Part shown: positions 1 through 7,089 of the stretch, one piece after another
How the letters are laid out: every line of letters begins with the position of its first letter
Numbering within the stretch: the first letter of the stretch is position 1
DNA from: Micromonospora chokoriensis
GTDB lineage: Bacteria; Actinomycetota; Actinomycetes; Mycobacteriales; Micromonosporaceae
DNA length: 64,000 nucleotides
NCBI RefSeq assembly: GCF_000718555.1
Contig: NZ_JOAN01000003.1
Location: 310,001 to 374,000, forward strand
Reading direction: 5' to 3'
The notes under the pieces: model-generated
What the model was told of the DNA's origin: nothing
What the model saw: only the letters and a program-made list of their open reading frames with translations
Database searches by the model: none
Translations under genes and position numbers: made by a program

Positions 1-894
1 CTGGCTCGGGCGTTGGACGGCGCCCTGGCGCACACCGGCGTGCCGCGTGAGCTGGTCCGGGCGGTCGGGTTGGACACTCCCGGCCCGGCCAGCGCCGACG
101 GTGTCATCTCGTCACGGGGCTCCACCAACTTCTCCCAGCCGGCCTGGCGCGGCTTCGACGTGCGAGGGGCGCTGGAGCGTCGGCTCGGCCTGCCGGTGAT
201 CTACCACAACGACGGCAACGCCGCCGCGCTCTACGCCCACCACGTCCACTTCGGCTCCGAGGCGATGAACCGCTCGTCGGTGTCCGCGATCGTCGGCACC
301 GGCCTCGGTGGCGGTGTGGTCGAGAGCGGCCGGGTGATCGCCGGTTCGGCCGGGATGGCGGGGGAGTTGGGCCACGTGCACATCCCGCTGAGCGGGCTGC
401 TCGGCCCGGGCCAGCCGGAGCCCACCTGTGCCTGCGGCTTCACCGGGGACGTCGAGAGCGTCGCCTCGCTGACCGGCATCGAACGCAACCTGCTGCCGTA
501 CTGGCTGACCCGGTATCCCGACCACCCGCTCACCGCCGAGCCGGTGGCTCGGGCGGCCAAGCTGGTCCGGGGGTACGGCGAGCGCGCGGACGCCCTGGCC
601 CGGGACCTCTTCGCCCAGCAGGCAATGGCGTTGGGGCGGTTGTTCACCGTCGCCGCGAACTTCACCGACCCGCACGCGTACTTCGTCGGCGGCGGGGTGG
701 TGGAGGCGGCGCCGGAGTTCCGTGACTGGTTCCTGGCGACGGTCCGCGAGCACACCGTGCTCCGGGAGGAGCAGGCGGCGGTGGCGACCTTCGCGTTGGT
801 ACCGGACCGGGACATGGCCGGCGCCCGGGGCGTCGCGATCGCCGCGCTGGAGGCGCTGCGCACCGTTGCGGAGCCCCGCCCACTGGTTGCCTGA
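1..894 (+). CDS. ROK-family sugar kinase or regulator, 5' partial
   Basis: The reading frame is open from the first base, so the N-terminus lies outside the window; 297 codons are visible. ROK proteins phosphorylate sugars such as glucose or N-acetylmannosamine, or act as sugar-responsive repressors. Visible motifs are HNDGNAAAL, the phosphate loop GTGLGGGVV, GELGH and the start of the family cysteine motif, CACGFTGDVES. In the usual CxCGxxGCxE zinc motif the third cysteine is replaced here by Asp, so zinc binding may be altered. Whether an N-terminal helix-turn-helix exists cannot be seen. An inverted repeat follows the stop and separates it from the convergent DUF397 gene. The family is clear; the substrate is not. 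Confidence 0.85.
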   Translation: MARALDGALAHTGVPRELVRAVGLDTPGPASADGVISSRGSTNFSQPAWRGFDVRGALERRLGLPVIYHNDGNAAALYAHHVHFGSEAMNRSSVSAIVGTGLGGGVVESGRVIAGSAGMAGELGHVHIPLSGLLGPGQPEPTCACGFTGDVESVASLTGIERNLLPYWLTRYPDHPLTAEPVARAAKLVRGYGERADALARDLFAQQAMALGRLFTVAANFTDPHAYFVGGGVVEAAPEFRDWFLATVREHTVLREEQAAVATFALVPDRDMAGARGVAIAALEALRTVAEPRPLVA

Positions 895-940
895 GCCTGG
901 TCGGCCCGGCCGCGACCCGGCTCGTGCCCTGCTCAGCGAG

Positions 941-983
941 CCCGGCTCGCCGCGCGCCATGGTCAGCGGTGCGGCGAGCCGGG
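941..983. terminator. Hairpin between convergent genes
   Basis: CCCGGCTCGCCGC (941-953) is perfectly complementary to GCGGCGAGCCGGG (971-983) around a 17-nt loop. It lies between the ROK stop and the DUF397 stop on the other strand, so it probably terminates both. There is no T-run, as is usual in high-GC actinobacteria. Confidence 0.65.
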
Positions 984-1010
984 TCAGCGAAGGTGGTGCG
1001 TCTGGTGAGT

Positions 1011-1232
1011 TCAGCCGTGCGACGGGCTGGTCAGCGCCGTTGGTGGTGCCTGGGCGAAGGCGGCCCAGGCGGCGGTGGGGAAGAGCAGAGCCGGCCCGCC
1101 CGGATCCTTGGAATCGCGGACGGCCACCAGCCGCGGGATCGCGGCCACCTCCACGCAGGCGCCCTCGTCGCCGCTGTGGCTGCTCTTACGCCACGGCGCC
1201 GCGGCCAAGGCCGCTGTGATCATCGGTGTCAT
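1011..1232 (-). CDS. DUF397 domain protein (BldB-related family)
   Basis: A 73-residue protein. It shows the DUF397 pattern: WRKSSHSGDEGACVEVA near the N-terminus, then VAVRDSKDPGGPALLF and WAAF. DUF397 proteins are abundant in sporulating actinobacteria; BldB of Streptomyces, needed for aerial growth, belongs to this family. The gene follows the XRE/DUF5753 regulator gene by 5 nt on the same strand, so the two are probably co-transcribed. Such pairs are common in actinomycetes and are thought to act as a regulator and its partner. The biochemical role is unknown. Confidence 0.9.
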   Translation of the reverse strand: MTPMITAALAAAPWRKSSHSGDEGACVEVAAIPRLVAVRDSKDPGGPALLFPTAAWAAFAQAPPTALTSPSHG

Positions 1233-1237
1233 CGGTC

Positions 1238-2083
1238 CTACCGTCCCTTCAGGACTGACAGGAGCATCTCGCGGCTGTCCGCCGGGCTGAGCGCCACGCT
1301 TCGGAGATGCTCCATGATCTTGGTGCAGGTACGTGTCTCGCCGGCCCGGTCGAGGATCATCTGACCGGCGACGGTCTCCACCGAGGCGATGATCGGGTCT
1401 TCCGGGTCGGCGAACTCGAGGATGTGTAGCGAACCCCGGGTGCCCCGGTGGTAGCCGGCGGAGAGCGGGATCACCTGGACGCTGATGTTCGGCAACTCGG
1501 CCATCTTGACCAGGTGCCGCAGTTGCCCGTTCATCACCGACGGCTCACCGACCGGGCGCAGCAGCGCGCCTTCGTCGATGATCGCGTCGAGGATGGGCGG
1601 TCGGTCGCCGGTGAGCCGCTGTTGGCGGTCGAGCCGGATCTTGACTCGCTGTTCCACCAGGTCGTCGCCGAGGGTGTGCGGCCCGCCGCGCATCACGCCA
1701 CGGACGTAGTCGGCGGTTTGCAGCAGGCCGGGCACCACCGAGGGCTCGAAGTTGGCGATGGCGGTCGCCTCGGCCTCCAGTGCGATGAAGTCGATGGTGC
1801 GTGGGTCCAGCAGGTAGGAGTACGACACCCACCAACCCGGCTTGCGGGCGTCCTTGGCGAGCTGCACCGCGGCAGCCACCTCCTCGGCGCTCACCCCGTA
1901 CGACGTGAGCAGGGCGCGCACGGTGGCCGGGGTGATCAGGGTCTGGGCGTTCTCGTACCGGGAGAGGGTGCTGCGGGTGCTGTTGATCTCATCCGCCGCT
2001 GTCTCCAGCGTCAGCCCGGCGGCTTCCCGGTGGTGGCGCAGGGCGATGCCGAGCCGGCGGGCACGGGCGGTCTTCGGGGCCAT
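1238..2083 (-). CDS. XRE-family HTH regulator with DUF5753 domain
   Basis: 281 residues from the in-frame ATG at 2083; the frame is open to 2146 but that extension has low coding bias. An N-terminal helix-turn-helix (about residues 10-65, with LGIALRHHREAAG and STRSTLSRYENA) is followed by a DUF5753 effector-type domain (about 90-275) containing VPGLLQTADYVRGVM and SVQVIPLSAGYH. This is the WhiJ-like architecture typical of Streptomyces and Micromonospora. It is the first gene of a pair with the DUF397 gene downstream. I infer control of development or of its own promoter; no target is visible. Confidence 0.9.
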   Translation of the reverse strand: MAPKTARARRLGIALRHHREAAGLTLETAADEINSTRSTLSRYENAQTLITPATVRALLTSYGVSAEEVAAAVQLAKDARKPGWWVSYSYLLDPRTIDFIALEAEATAIANFEPSVVPGLLQTADYVRGVMRGGPHTLGDDLVEQRVKIRLDRQQRLTGDRPPILDAIIDEGALLRPVGEPSVMNGQLRHLVKMAELPNISVQVIPLSAGYHRGTRGSLHILEFADPEDPIIASVETVAGQMILDRAGETRTCTKIMEHLRSVALSPADSREMLLSVLKGR

Positions 2084-2242
2084 GCATCGATGGTCGCACA
2101 CATTTGCGGGAACGTCTGCATGAGAGAACGTCGATGAGAGTTGCATTCACGGCTGTACACGTGTCAATCTGTTATGGCGTCCTCACCGCCGGTTGTCGTG
2201 GCGACGGTGGTGGTGAGCGACCGGAGGGGATGGGGCGCGCGG

Positions 2243-2271
2243 CGATCGGGTTTCTCCCCCGTACCCGATCG
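2243..2271. terminator. Hairpin in the leader of the small gene at 2362
   Basis: CGATCGGGT (2243-2251) and ACCCGATCG (2263-2271) form a perfect 9-bp stem with an 11-nt loop. It lies in the otherwise non-coding 2084-2314 stretch, upstream of a strong ribosome-binding site at 2301-2309. It could be a terminator, an attenuator or a regulator site. The rest of 2084-2242 probably holds the divergent promoters of the XRE gene and this leader; no consensus box stands out. Confidence 0.45.
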
Positions 2272-2314
2272 TCGCGTGCCGCCCCGCCATCCCGGCCTGC
2301 CGGAAGGAGACGAC

Positions 2315-2365
2315 GTGCGAACCGGCCCTGAGCCCCCCGCCGTACCCTCGGGCGGCGTGCGATGA
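2315..2365 (+). CDS. Possible 16-codon upstream ORF (leader peptide)
   Basis: A GTG at 2315 sits 5 nt after the very good Shine-Dalgarno GGAAGGAG and opens a 16-codon frame (VRTGPEPPAVPSGGVR). Its stop overlaps the ATG of the following gene as ATGA. The following gene has no ribosome-binding site of its own, so re-initiation after this short frame is a plausible way to translate it. It could also be chance; peptide evidence is absent. Confidence 0.4.
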   Translation: MRTGPEPPAVPSGGVR

Positions 2366-2580
2366 CCCGCTTCCTCGTGGTGCTCACCGACGTGCGTCCC
2401 GTCGAGAGCGTCAACCGCAACGAGCGGACCGCGCCAGAGCGCCGCCGGCAGGTCGTCGGCGCCAGCAGCCGGGAGGCCGCCGACCGCATCGCCGGAGCGT
2501 TCATGGCGCTGGGCATGGTGCGGGCCGGCCGGCAGCGGGTGAAGGTGATCGCGGTCGGTCGTCGGCACTCCCGGGACTGA
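2362..2580 (+). CDS. Small hypothetical protein
   Basis: A 72-residue basic protein that I do not recognise. Almost every codon ends in G or C, unlike the sequence just upstream, which supports real coding. It begins MTRFLVVLTDVRPVES and contains an alpha-helical stretch (SSREAADRIAGAFMALG) followed by a basic VKVIAVGRR segment. It has no transmembrane segment and no cysteine. It overlaps the stop of a short upstream frame by 4 nt. It is separated from ddl by about 185 bp that hold a promoter-like region. The longer frame on the opposite strand here is a shadow. Confidence 0.6.
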   Translation: MTRFLVVLTDVRPVESVNRNERTAPERRRQVVGASSREAADRIAGAFMALGMVRAGRQRVKVIAVGRRHSRD

Positions 2581-2719
2581 GCAGGCCAGGGCCGCCGGTC
2601 TGCGGCACCGCTATCGCACGATCACGCACCGTATAACCTCTGATGACCGATTGCCGTGTCGCGCCGTGGCTCGCCGGGTATCGCCTCGCCCTACCGCCAC
2701 GCAAAGTAAGGTCAACCGG

Positions 2720-2770
2720 GTGAGCGCCACCGGCGAGCACGACCAGCCGCAGTCGCGTACGAAGAGGTGA
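2720..2770 (+). CDS. Possible leaderless 16-codon uORF before ddl
   Basis: TAAGGT (2707-2712) lies exactly 7 nt before a GTG at 2720, the spacing expected for a -10 box of a leaderless actinobacterial transcript. The frame encodes [16 protein letters not shown] and stops at 2768-2770, overlapping the first ddl GTG as GTGA and lying on top of the AGGTGA ribosome-binding sequence of the second. Translation of this frame would therefore couple to, or control, ddl. Confidence 0.45.
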   Translation: MSATGEHDQPQSRTKR

Positions 2771-3876
2771 CCGGAGTGACCACCCCAGGCAAGACCCGCG
2801 TGGCGATCGTCTTCGGCGGACGCAGCCCGGAGCACGGCATCTCCTGCGTCAGCGCCGGCAGCGTGTTCGGCGCACTCGACCCGGACGAGTTCGAGGTGGT
2901 GCCGGTGGGCATCACCCGGGCCGGCCAGTGGGTGCTGACCAACGGAGATCCGGCCCAGCTCGCGATCAACGCCCGTCAGTTGCCGGAGATCACCGCCGAC
3001 TCCGGCGACGACATCGTGCTGCGTGCCGACCCCACCGGCAACGGGCTGATGGTGCTCGACCCGACCGAGGGCCCCCGGGTGCTGGCCGATGTGGACGTGG
3101 TCTTCCCGGTGCTGCACGGCACGTACGGCGAGGACGGCACGATCCAGGGAATGCTGGAGATGGCCGGCATCCCCTACGTCGGGGCGAACGTGTTCGCGTC
3201 CGCCGCCGCCATGGACAAGGAGTTCACCAAGAAGCTCTGTGCCGTCGAGGGCATCCCGGTCGGCACCTACGCCGTGCTGCGCAACGGAATGACGCTCAGC
3301 GAGCAGGACAAGGAGCGGCTCGGCCTGCCGGTCTTCGTCAAGCCGTCCCGCGCCGGGTCGTCGTTCGGCGTCAGCAAGGTCACCGACTGGGCGCAGTTGG
3401 ACGCGGCGGTCGCCGCCGCCCGGCAGTTCGACCCGAAGGTCATCATCGAGGCCGCGATCGTCGGCCGCGAGGTCGAGTGCGGCGTGTTGGAGGGCGAGGC
3501 CGGCGGCGCGCCCGAGGCGTCCGTGCTGGCCGAGGTGCGGGTCGTCGCCGACCACGACTTCTACGACTTCGAGGCGAAGTACCTCGACGACTCCTGCGAG
3601 TACGACATTCCGGCCAACCTGCCGGAGAAGGTGACCCGCCAGGTGCAGGAGTACGCGGTCCGCGCGTTCACCGCGCTGGACTGCGCCGGCCTCGCCCGGG
3701 CCGACTTCTTCGTCACCGACGAGCTGGACGTCTACCTCAACGAGATCAACACGATGCCCGGGTTCACCCCGACGTCGATGTTCCCGCGGATGTGGGCGGC
3801 CTCCGGCCTGGAGTACCCGAAGCTGGTCAACCGACTGATCCGTACCGCCCAGCGGCGCGGCATCGGCCTGCACTGA
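2767..3876 (+). CDS. ddl: D-alanine--D-alanine ligase
   Basis: An ATP-grasp ligase that joins two D-alanines in the cytoplasm for the peptidoglycan stem peptide. The 369-residue product begins just before [20 protein letters not shown], the N-terminal family signature. The central ATP-grasp domain has [15 protein letters not shown], and the C-terminal catalytic part has LARADFFV and the Mg-binding motif [16 protein letters not shown]. The length is normal. The start may be the GTG at 2767, which overlaps the uORF stop, or the GTG at 2776, which has AGGTGA 5 nt upstream and would give 366 residues. It is convergent with DUF3515, with a hairpin at 3894-3930 between them. Confidence 0.95.
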   Translation: MTGVTTPGKTRVAIVFGGRSPEHGISCVSAGSVFGALDPDEFEVVPVGITRAGQWVLTNGDPAQLAINARQLPEITADSGDDIVLRADPTGNGLMVLDPTEGPRVLADVDVVFPVLHGTYGEDGTIQGMLEMAGIPYVGANVFASAAAMDKEFTKKLCAVEGIPVGTYAVLRNGMTLSEQDKERLGLPVFVKPSRAGSSFGVSKVTDWAQLDAAVAAARQFDPKVIIEAAIVGREVECGVLEGEAGGAPEASVLAEVRVVADHDFYDFEAKYLDDSCEYDIPANLPEKVTRQVQEYAVRAFTALDCAGLARADFFVTDELDVYLNEINTMPGFTPTSMFPRMWAASGLEYPKLVNRLIRTAQRRGIGLH

Positions 3877-3893
3877 GTCTTCCGACCCGGCCC

Positions 3894-3930
3894 GCGCAGG
3901 TCAGCCGGCGCGGGCGGGGCCGGTCTGCGC
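3894..3930. terminator. Hairpin between ddl and the DUF3515 gene
   Basis: GCGCAG (3894-3899) pairs with CTGCGC (3925-3930), with an inner CCGGC/GCCGG pairing. It lies between two convergent genes, but its right arm reaches into the stop-codon side of the DUF3515 gene. It is a moderate candidate for a bidirectional terminator. Confidence 0.45.
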
Positions 3931-4614
3931 TCAGCGCTGGCAGCCGGACGGGATCGCGCCGCCGGAGGGGACGCTCGCCACGATCGTGCTGGAGATCGTC
4001 GGCAGCCACTGCAACGGCTGCTCGTACGAGCGCGGGACGCCCACGGTGATCAGCGTCTCCCGGTCGACCGTGGTGAGAACCGCCTGGTCGGCCTGCTCGG
4101 CCAGGTGCCAGCAGACCCCGTTGACCGTCCAGACCTCGTCGGTGCTGGGGAAGGTCGGCTCGGCGCCGCCGCAGGCCACGGTGAGCGCGGGGTCGCCGTA
4201 CGCGGCGTTCTGCTCCGGGCCGGCGGTGACCGGCCGCTGGGCCAGGTCGCGGATGCTCGCCGGCAGCTGGGAGAGCAGGGCCCGACAGACCGTGGCCGGG
4301 CGTTCGGCCAGGGCCGGGGCGGCCATCTCCACCGGGGCGGTGGACTGCACCCGGGCGCTGGTCGCGGAGGGTGTCGGCGCGGCGGCTGGCGCGTTCGGGC
4401 TGAGCTTGCTGAACGCCAGCACGGCCACCAGCAACGTGATCGGCAGCGCGATCAACGTGGCCAGCAGTGCGGCGCCGCGGATGGTTCGATCGCGGCCGGC
4501 CGGCGCGGCGGGGGCTGGATCGTCCGACTCGCGGGTACCGTCAGCCGGCTCGGGCGTCCCGTCGGCCGCGTCGCGCGCGTCGTCGTCGTCCAGAGCAGCG
4601 GAGGATGAAGTCAT
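3931..4614 (-). CDS. DUF3515 membrane-anchored protein
   Basis: 227 residues from the ATG at 4614, which has GGACGAG just upstream; a GTG at 4623 would add three residues. An acidic, Pro/Ala/Asp-rich N-terminal tail of about 40 residues is followed by one transmembrane segment (ALLATLIALPITLLVAVLAF) and an extracytoplasmic DUF3515 domain with three conserved cysteines (TVCRAL, TVACGG, NGVCWH) plus a C-terminal one. The family has no assigned function. It starts 9 nt after the Lrp-type gene on the same strand, so the two are probably one operon. The ddl neighbourhood hints at an envelope role. Confidence 0.85.
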   Translation of the reverse strand: MTSSSAALDDDDARDAADGTPEPADGTRESDDPAPAAPAGRDRTIRGAALLATLIALPITLLVAVLAFSKLSPNAPAAAPTPSATSARVQSTAPVEMAAPALAERPATVCRALLSQLPASIRDLAQRPVTAGPEQNAAYGDPALTVACGGAEPTFPSTDEVWTVNGVCWHLAEQADQAVLTTVDRETLITVGVPRSYEQPLQWLPTISSTIVASVPSGGAIPSGCQR

Positions 4615-4623
4615 CTCGTCCAC

Positions 4624-4857
4624 TTACAGCCGCACCACCGAACACGTGAGGGTGCGGGTGATGCCGGGCACCATCTGCACCTTGCTGACGATGAGTTTGC
4701 CGAGCTCGTCGACGGTGTTCGCCTCGGTGAGGACGACCACGTCGTACGGCCCGGTGACGGCGTCGACGCGTACCACGCCAGGGATGTCCGCGATGAGACC
4801 CGCCACGTCACGTGCGCGGCCGACCTCGGTCTGGATGAGGATGTACGCCTGTACCAC
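4624..4857 (-). CDS. Lrp/AsnC-type ligand-binding (RAM) protein without DNA-binding domain
   Basis: 77 residues from GTG 4857, which has GGAGG 8 nt upstream. The protein is a stand-alone regulation-of-amino-acid-metabolism fold: MVQAYILIQTEVGRA at the start, GPYDVVVLTEA in the middle and ITRTLTCSVVRL at the end. The helix-turn-helix of full Lrp proteins is missing, and this is normal for the short actinobacterial subfamily. It probably binds an amino acid as a dimer or higher oligomer. It is divergent from thiL; the 96 bp between them should hold both promoters. Confidence 0.9.
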   Translation of the reverse strand: MVQAYILIQTEVGRARDVAGLIADIPGVVRVDAVTGPYDVVVLTEANTVDELGKLIVSKVQMVPGITRTLTCSVVRL

Positions 4858-4953
4858 GACTCGACCTCCGTCCGTCGCCGCCCGGGAGCGGCCCGAAGGG
4901 TGAAAGTACCTTACGGACCAGGTCTGATCCCTATCGGTGGTCAAGGAGCAGCG

Positions 4954-5943
4954 GTGAGCGAGCACGTCGGAGCCGGGCAACACGGGCGGAACGCCCGCGG
5001 TGGCAGCGGTGTGTCCGGGATCGGGGAGTTCGGGCTGATCGGGAAGATCACCGCCCGACTGTCGTACGGGCCGACGACACTGCTCGGCCCGGGCGACGAC
5101 GCGGCGGTGGTGGCCGCCCCGGACGGCCGGGTGGCAGCCTCCACCGACGTGCTTGTCGACGGGCGGCACTTCCGGCGGGACTGGTCCTCTGCCCGTGACG
5201 TCGGACACCGGGCGGCGGCGGCCAACCTGGCGGACATCGCGGCGATGGGCGCCACGCCGACCGCTCTGCTTGTCGCTCTCTGCATGCCGGCGGACCTGGA
5301 CACCGGCTGGGCGGAGGAGTTGGCCGACGGGCTCTCCGCCGAGGCGGCGACGGTCGGCGCGAGTGTCGTCGGCGGGGACATGTCGGCCAGCCCCACCCTG
5401 ACCGTCGCGGTCACCGCGCTGGGCGATCTGGAGGGCCGCCCGCCGGTGTTGCGGTCGGGTGCCCGCCCCGGGGACGTGCTCGCCCTGGCCGGGCGCACCG
5501 GGTACGCGGCAGCCGGGCTGACTGTGCTGACCCGGGGCTTCCGAACCCCTCGGCTGCTGGTCGAGGCGTACCGGCGGCCGCAGGTGCCCTACCAGGCCGG
5601 TCCGCAGGCCGCCCAACTCGGCTCCACCTCCATGATCGACGTGTCGGACGGGCTGCTCGCCGACCTCGGGCACGTCTCGACGGCCAGCGGGGTGGCGATC
5701 GACGTACGCCGCAACGGGTTCGAGGTGCCCCGGCAGATGGCCGACGCGGCGCAGGCGCTCGGCGTCGACCCGTACACCTGGATCCTCGCCGGTGGCGACG
5801 ACCACGCGCTGGCCGCGACCTTCCCCCCGACGGTGGCGCTGCCGCCGGGCTGGCGGCCGATCGGCCTGGTTACGGACGGTGTCGGCGTGACGGTCGACGG
5901 CGTCGCCTACGACGGCCCGACCGGCTGGGACCACTTCCGGTGA
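4954..5943 (+). CDS. thiL: Thiamine-monophosphate kinase
   Basis: Converts thiamine monophosphate to thiamine diphosphate, the last step of cofactor synthesis, using ATP in the cytoplasm. The 329-residue form starts at the GTG with AAGGAG 5 nt upstream; an in-frame ATG at 4900 has no such site. The AIRS-type fold is visible: LLGPGDDAAVVAAPDGRVAA with metal-binding aspartates, then ASTDVLVDGRHF, ANLADIAAMGA, VVGGDMSASP, MIDVSDGLLADLGH and LAGGDDHAL. A GNAT gene follows closely with its own leaderless-type promoter signal. Confidence 0.95.
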   Translation: MSEHVGAGQHGRNARGGSGVSGIGEFGLIGKITARLSYGPTTLLGPGDDAAVVAAPDGRVAASTDVLVDGRHFRRDWSSARDVGHRAAAANLADIAAMGATPTALLVALCMPADLDTGWAEELADGLSAEAATVGASVVGGDMSASPTLTVAVTALGDLEGRPPVLRSGARPGDVLALAGRTGYAAAGLTVLTRGFRTPRLLVEAYRRPQVPYQAGPQAAQLGSTSMIDVSDGLLADLGHVSTASGVAIDVRRNGFEVPRQMADAAQALGVDPYTWILAGGDDHALAATFPPTVALPPGWRPIGLVTDGVGVTVDGVAYDGPTGWDHFR

Positions 5944-5972
5944 GGTCCGGGTGCGGCCGTACTCTGGATACC

Positions 5973-6434
5973 GTGAGTGAGATCGAGATCCGGGCGGTGC
6001 GGTTCGACGCCCCGGTGGCACAGCACCTGATCCAAGCCGCACTGGCCGACCTCGGGGTCCGCTACGGCGGCTCCGGCGACGACACCCCGGTGGACGCGGC
6101 CGAGTTCGAGCCCCCCAACGGCGCCTTCCTCGTCGCCTACCTGGCCGGTGAGCCGGTCGGTTGCGGTGGCTGGCGCAGCCACGGCGCGGACAGCGCGGAG
6201 CTGAAGCGGATGTACACGGCCCCGGCGGCGCGGGGGCGAGGGGTGGCCCGCACGGTGCTGGCGGCCGTCGAGCGCTCGGCCCGCGAGCAGGGCCGCAAGC
6301 GGGTGGTCCTGGAGTGCGGCGACAAGCAGCCCGAGGCGATCGCCATGTACGGCTCCGCCGGGTACGAGCGGATTCCGAACTTCGGCTTCTACAAGGACGC
6401 GGAGGGCTGTCTCTCCTTCGGCCGTACCCTCTGA
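5973..6434 (+). CDS. GNAT-family N-acetyltransferase
   Basis: 153 residues, using acetyl-CoA to acetylate an unknown substrate. The acetyl-CoA binding motif is AAARGRGVARTVLAAVE, which matches the R/Q-x-x-G-x-G/A pattern; LKRMYTAP forms the preceding strand and VLECGDKQPEAIAMYGSAGY is the typical C-terminal region. The GTG start was chosen because TACTCT (5960-5965) lies 7 nt upstream, which suggests a leaderless transcript; an earlier ATG at 5940 overlaps thiL. A strong 20-bp hairpin follows the gene. The substrate is unknown. Confidence 0.9.
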   Translation: MSEIEIRAVRFDAPVAQHLIQAALADLGVRYGGSGDDTPVDAAEFEPPNGAFLVAYLAGEPVGCGGWRSHGADSAELKRMYTAPAARGRGVARTVLAAVERSAREQGRKRVVLECGDKQPEAIAMYGSAGYERIPNFGFYKDAEGCLSFGRTL

Positions 6435-6450
6435 CCTGCCTGCCAGGCCC

Positions 6451-6501
6451 GGCGTGCGCCTGCGTGCCGGGCCTCGGCGGGCCGGCACGCAGGCGCACGC
6501 C
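6451..6501. terminator. Strong hairpin after the GNAT gene
   Basis: A perfect 20-bp stem: GGCGTGCGCCTGCGTGCCGG (6451-6470) with its complement at 6482-6501, and an 11-nt loop. It lies between the convergent GNAT and rpmB genes. Confidence 0.8.
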
Positions 6502-6514
6502 GCGGACACGACAG

Positions 6515-6543
6515 AGCCGGCGGACCCTCGGGGTCCGCCGGCT
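6515..6543. terminator. Hairpin after rpmB
   Basis: AGCCGGCGGACC (6515-6526) pairs with GGTCCGCCGGCT (6532-6543) around a 5-nt loop. It is the nearer of two hairpins to the rpmB stop on the minus strand. Together the pair gives each convergent gene its own terminator. Confidence 0.75.
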
Positions 6544-6573
6544 GAGCCGAACGAAAAGGTGGGTGCTACCGCG

Positions 6574-6765
6574 TCAGGCGCGGGTGACCTTGCCGGCCTT
6601 GATGCACGAGGTGCAGACCTTCAACTTCTTGGTGTTGCCGCCACCGGCCGGGGTACGCACCGACTGGATGTTCGGGTTCCAGCGGCGGTTGGTCCGCCGG
6701 TGCGAGTGGGACACGTTGTGGCCGAAGCCCGGTCCCTTGCCACAGACGTCGCACACGCTAGCCAC
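6574..6765 (-). CDS. rpmB: 50S ribosomal protein L28
   Basis: A 63-residue structural protein of the large ribosomal subunit. The start is a GTG with AGGAG 6 nt upstream. It begins [20 protein letters not shown] and has [12 protein letters not shown] and a C-terminal [10 protein letters not shown]. Two CxxC pairs make this the zinc-binding (C+) form; many actinobacteria also carry a zinc-free copy elsewhere that is used in zinc starvation. It is divergent from the DAK2 gene. Confidence 0.97.
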   Translation of the reverse strand: MASVCDVCGKGPGFGHNVSHSHRRTNRRWNPNIQSVRTPAGGGNTKKLKVCTSCIKAGKVTRA

Positions 6766-7089
6766 GGGATACTCCTGGGATTGATACGTTCATGGGGTCG
6801 CCGGCAGGTGCTGCCCGGGCAACCTGGTCAGGTTACCCGATGACTCGCCGGCCCGGCCAACCGGCCCAGGGCCGGCGCTTGCCCGTGCCCCGGCTCGCGC
6901 CTGGTCGTGGGCCTGCCCGCCCGATGAGTGGGCCGGCCCGGCGGCAAGGCTACCGGAGATGTTCGCCCTCGACGCGGGCACCGCCGACCCGGGGACGTCC
7001 GTCCGCGCCGTGCGCACCGCCCGCCCGGAGCGGGCAGGACACGCCGGACGAGTCCGACGGGTGTCGGTGCGCGCCAGTAGGCTTCTGCC
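6766..7089. other. Intergenic region between rpmB and the DAK2 gene
   Basis: A 324-bp divergent promoter region. On the minus strand TAACCT at about 6833-6838 could be a -10 box for rpmB. On the plus strand TAGGCT (7078-7083) lies 6 nt before the DAK2 GTG. The middle is GC-rich with short GGCCGG/CCGGCC palindromes. I see no convincing gene in it. Confidence 0.5.

Noticed and set aside
2164..2568. A 134-residue minus-strand frame opposite the small gene at 2362
   Set aside because: The plus-strand frame has the expected codon bias; the minus frame reads as a His/Gly/Pro-rich shadow.
6758..6793. An 11-codon frame on the minus strand overlapping the rpmB start
   Set aside because: It has no ribosome-binding site and no leaderless hexamer at the right distance, and rpmB has a strong site of its own.
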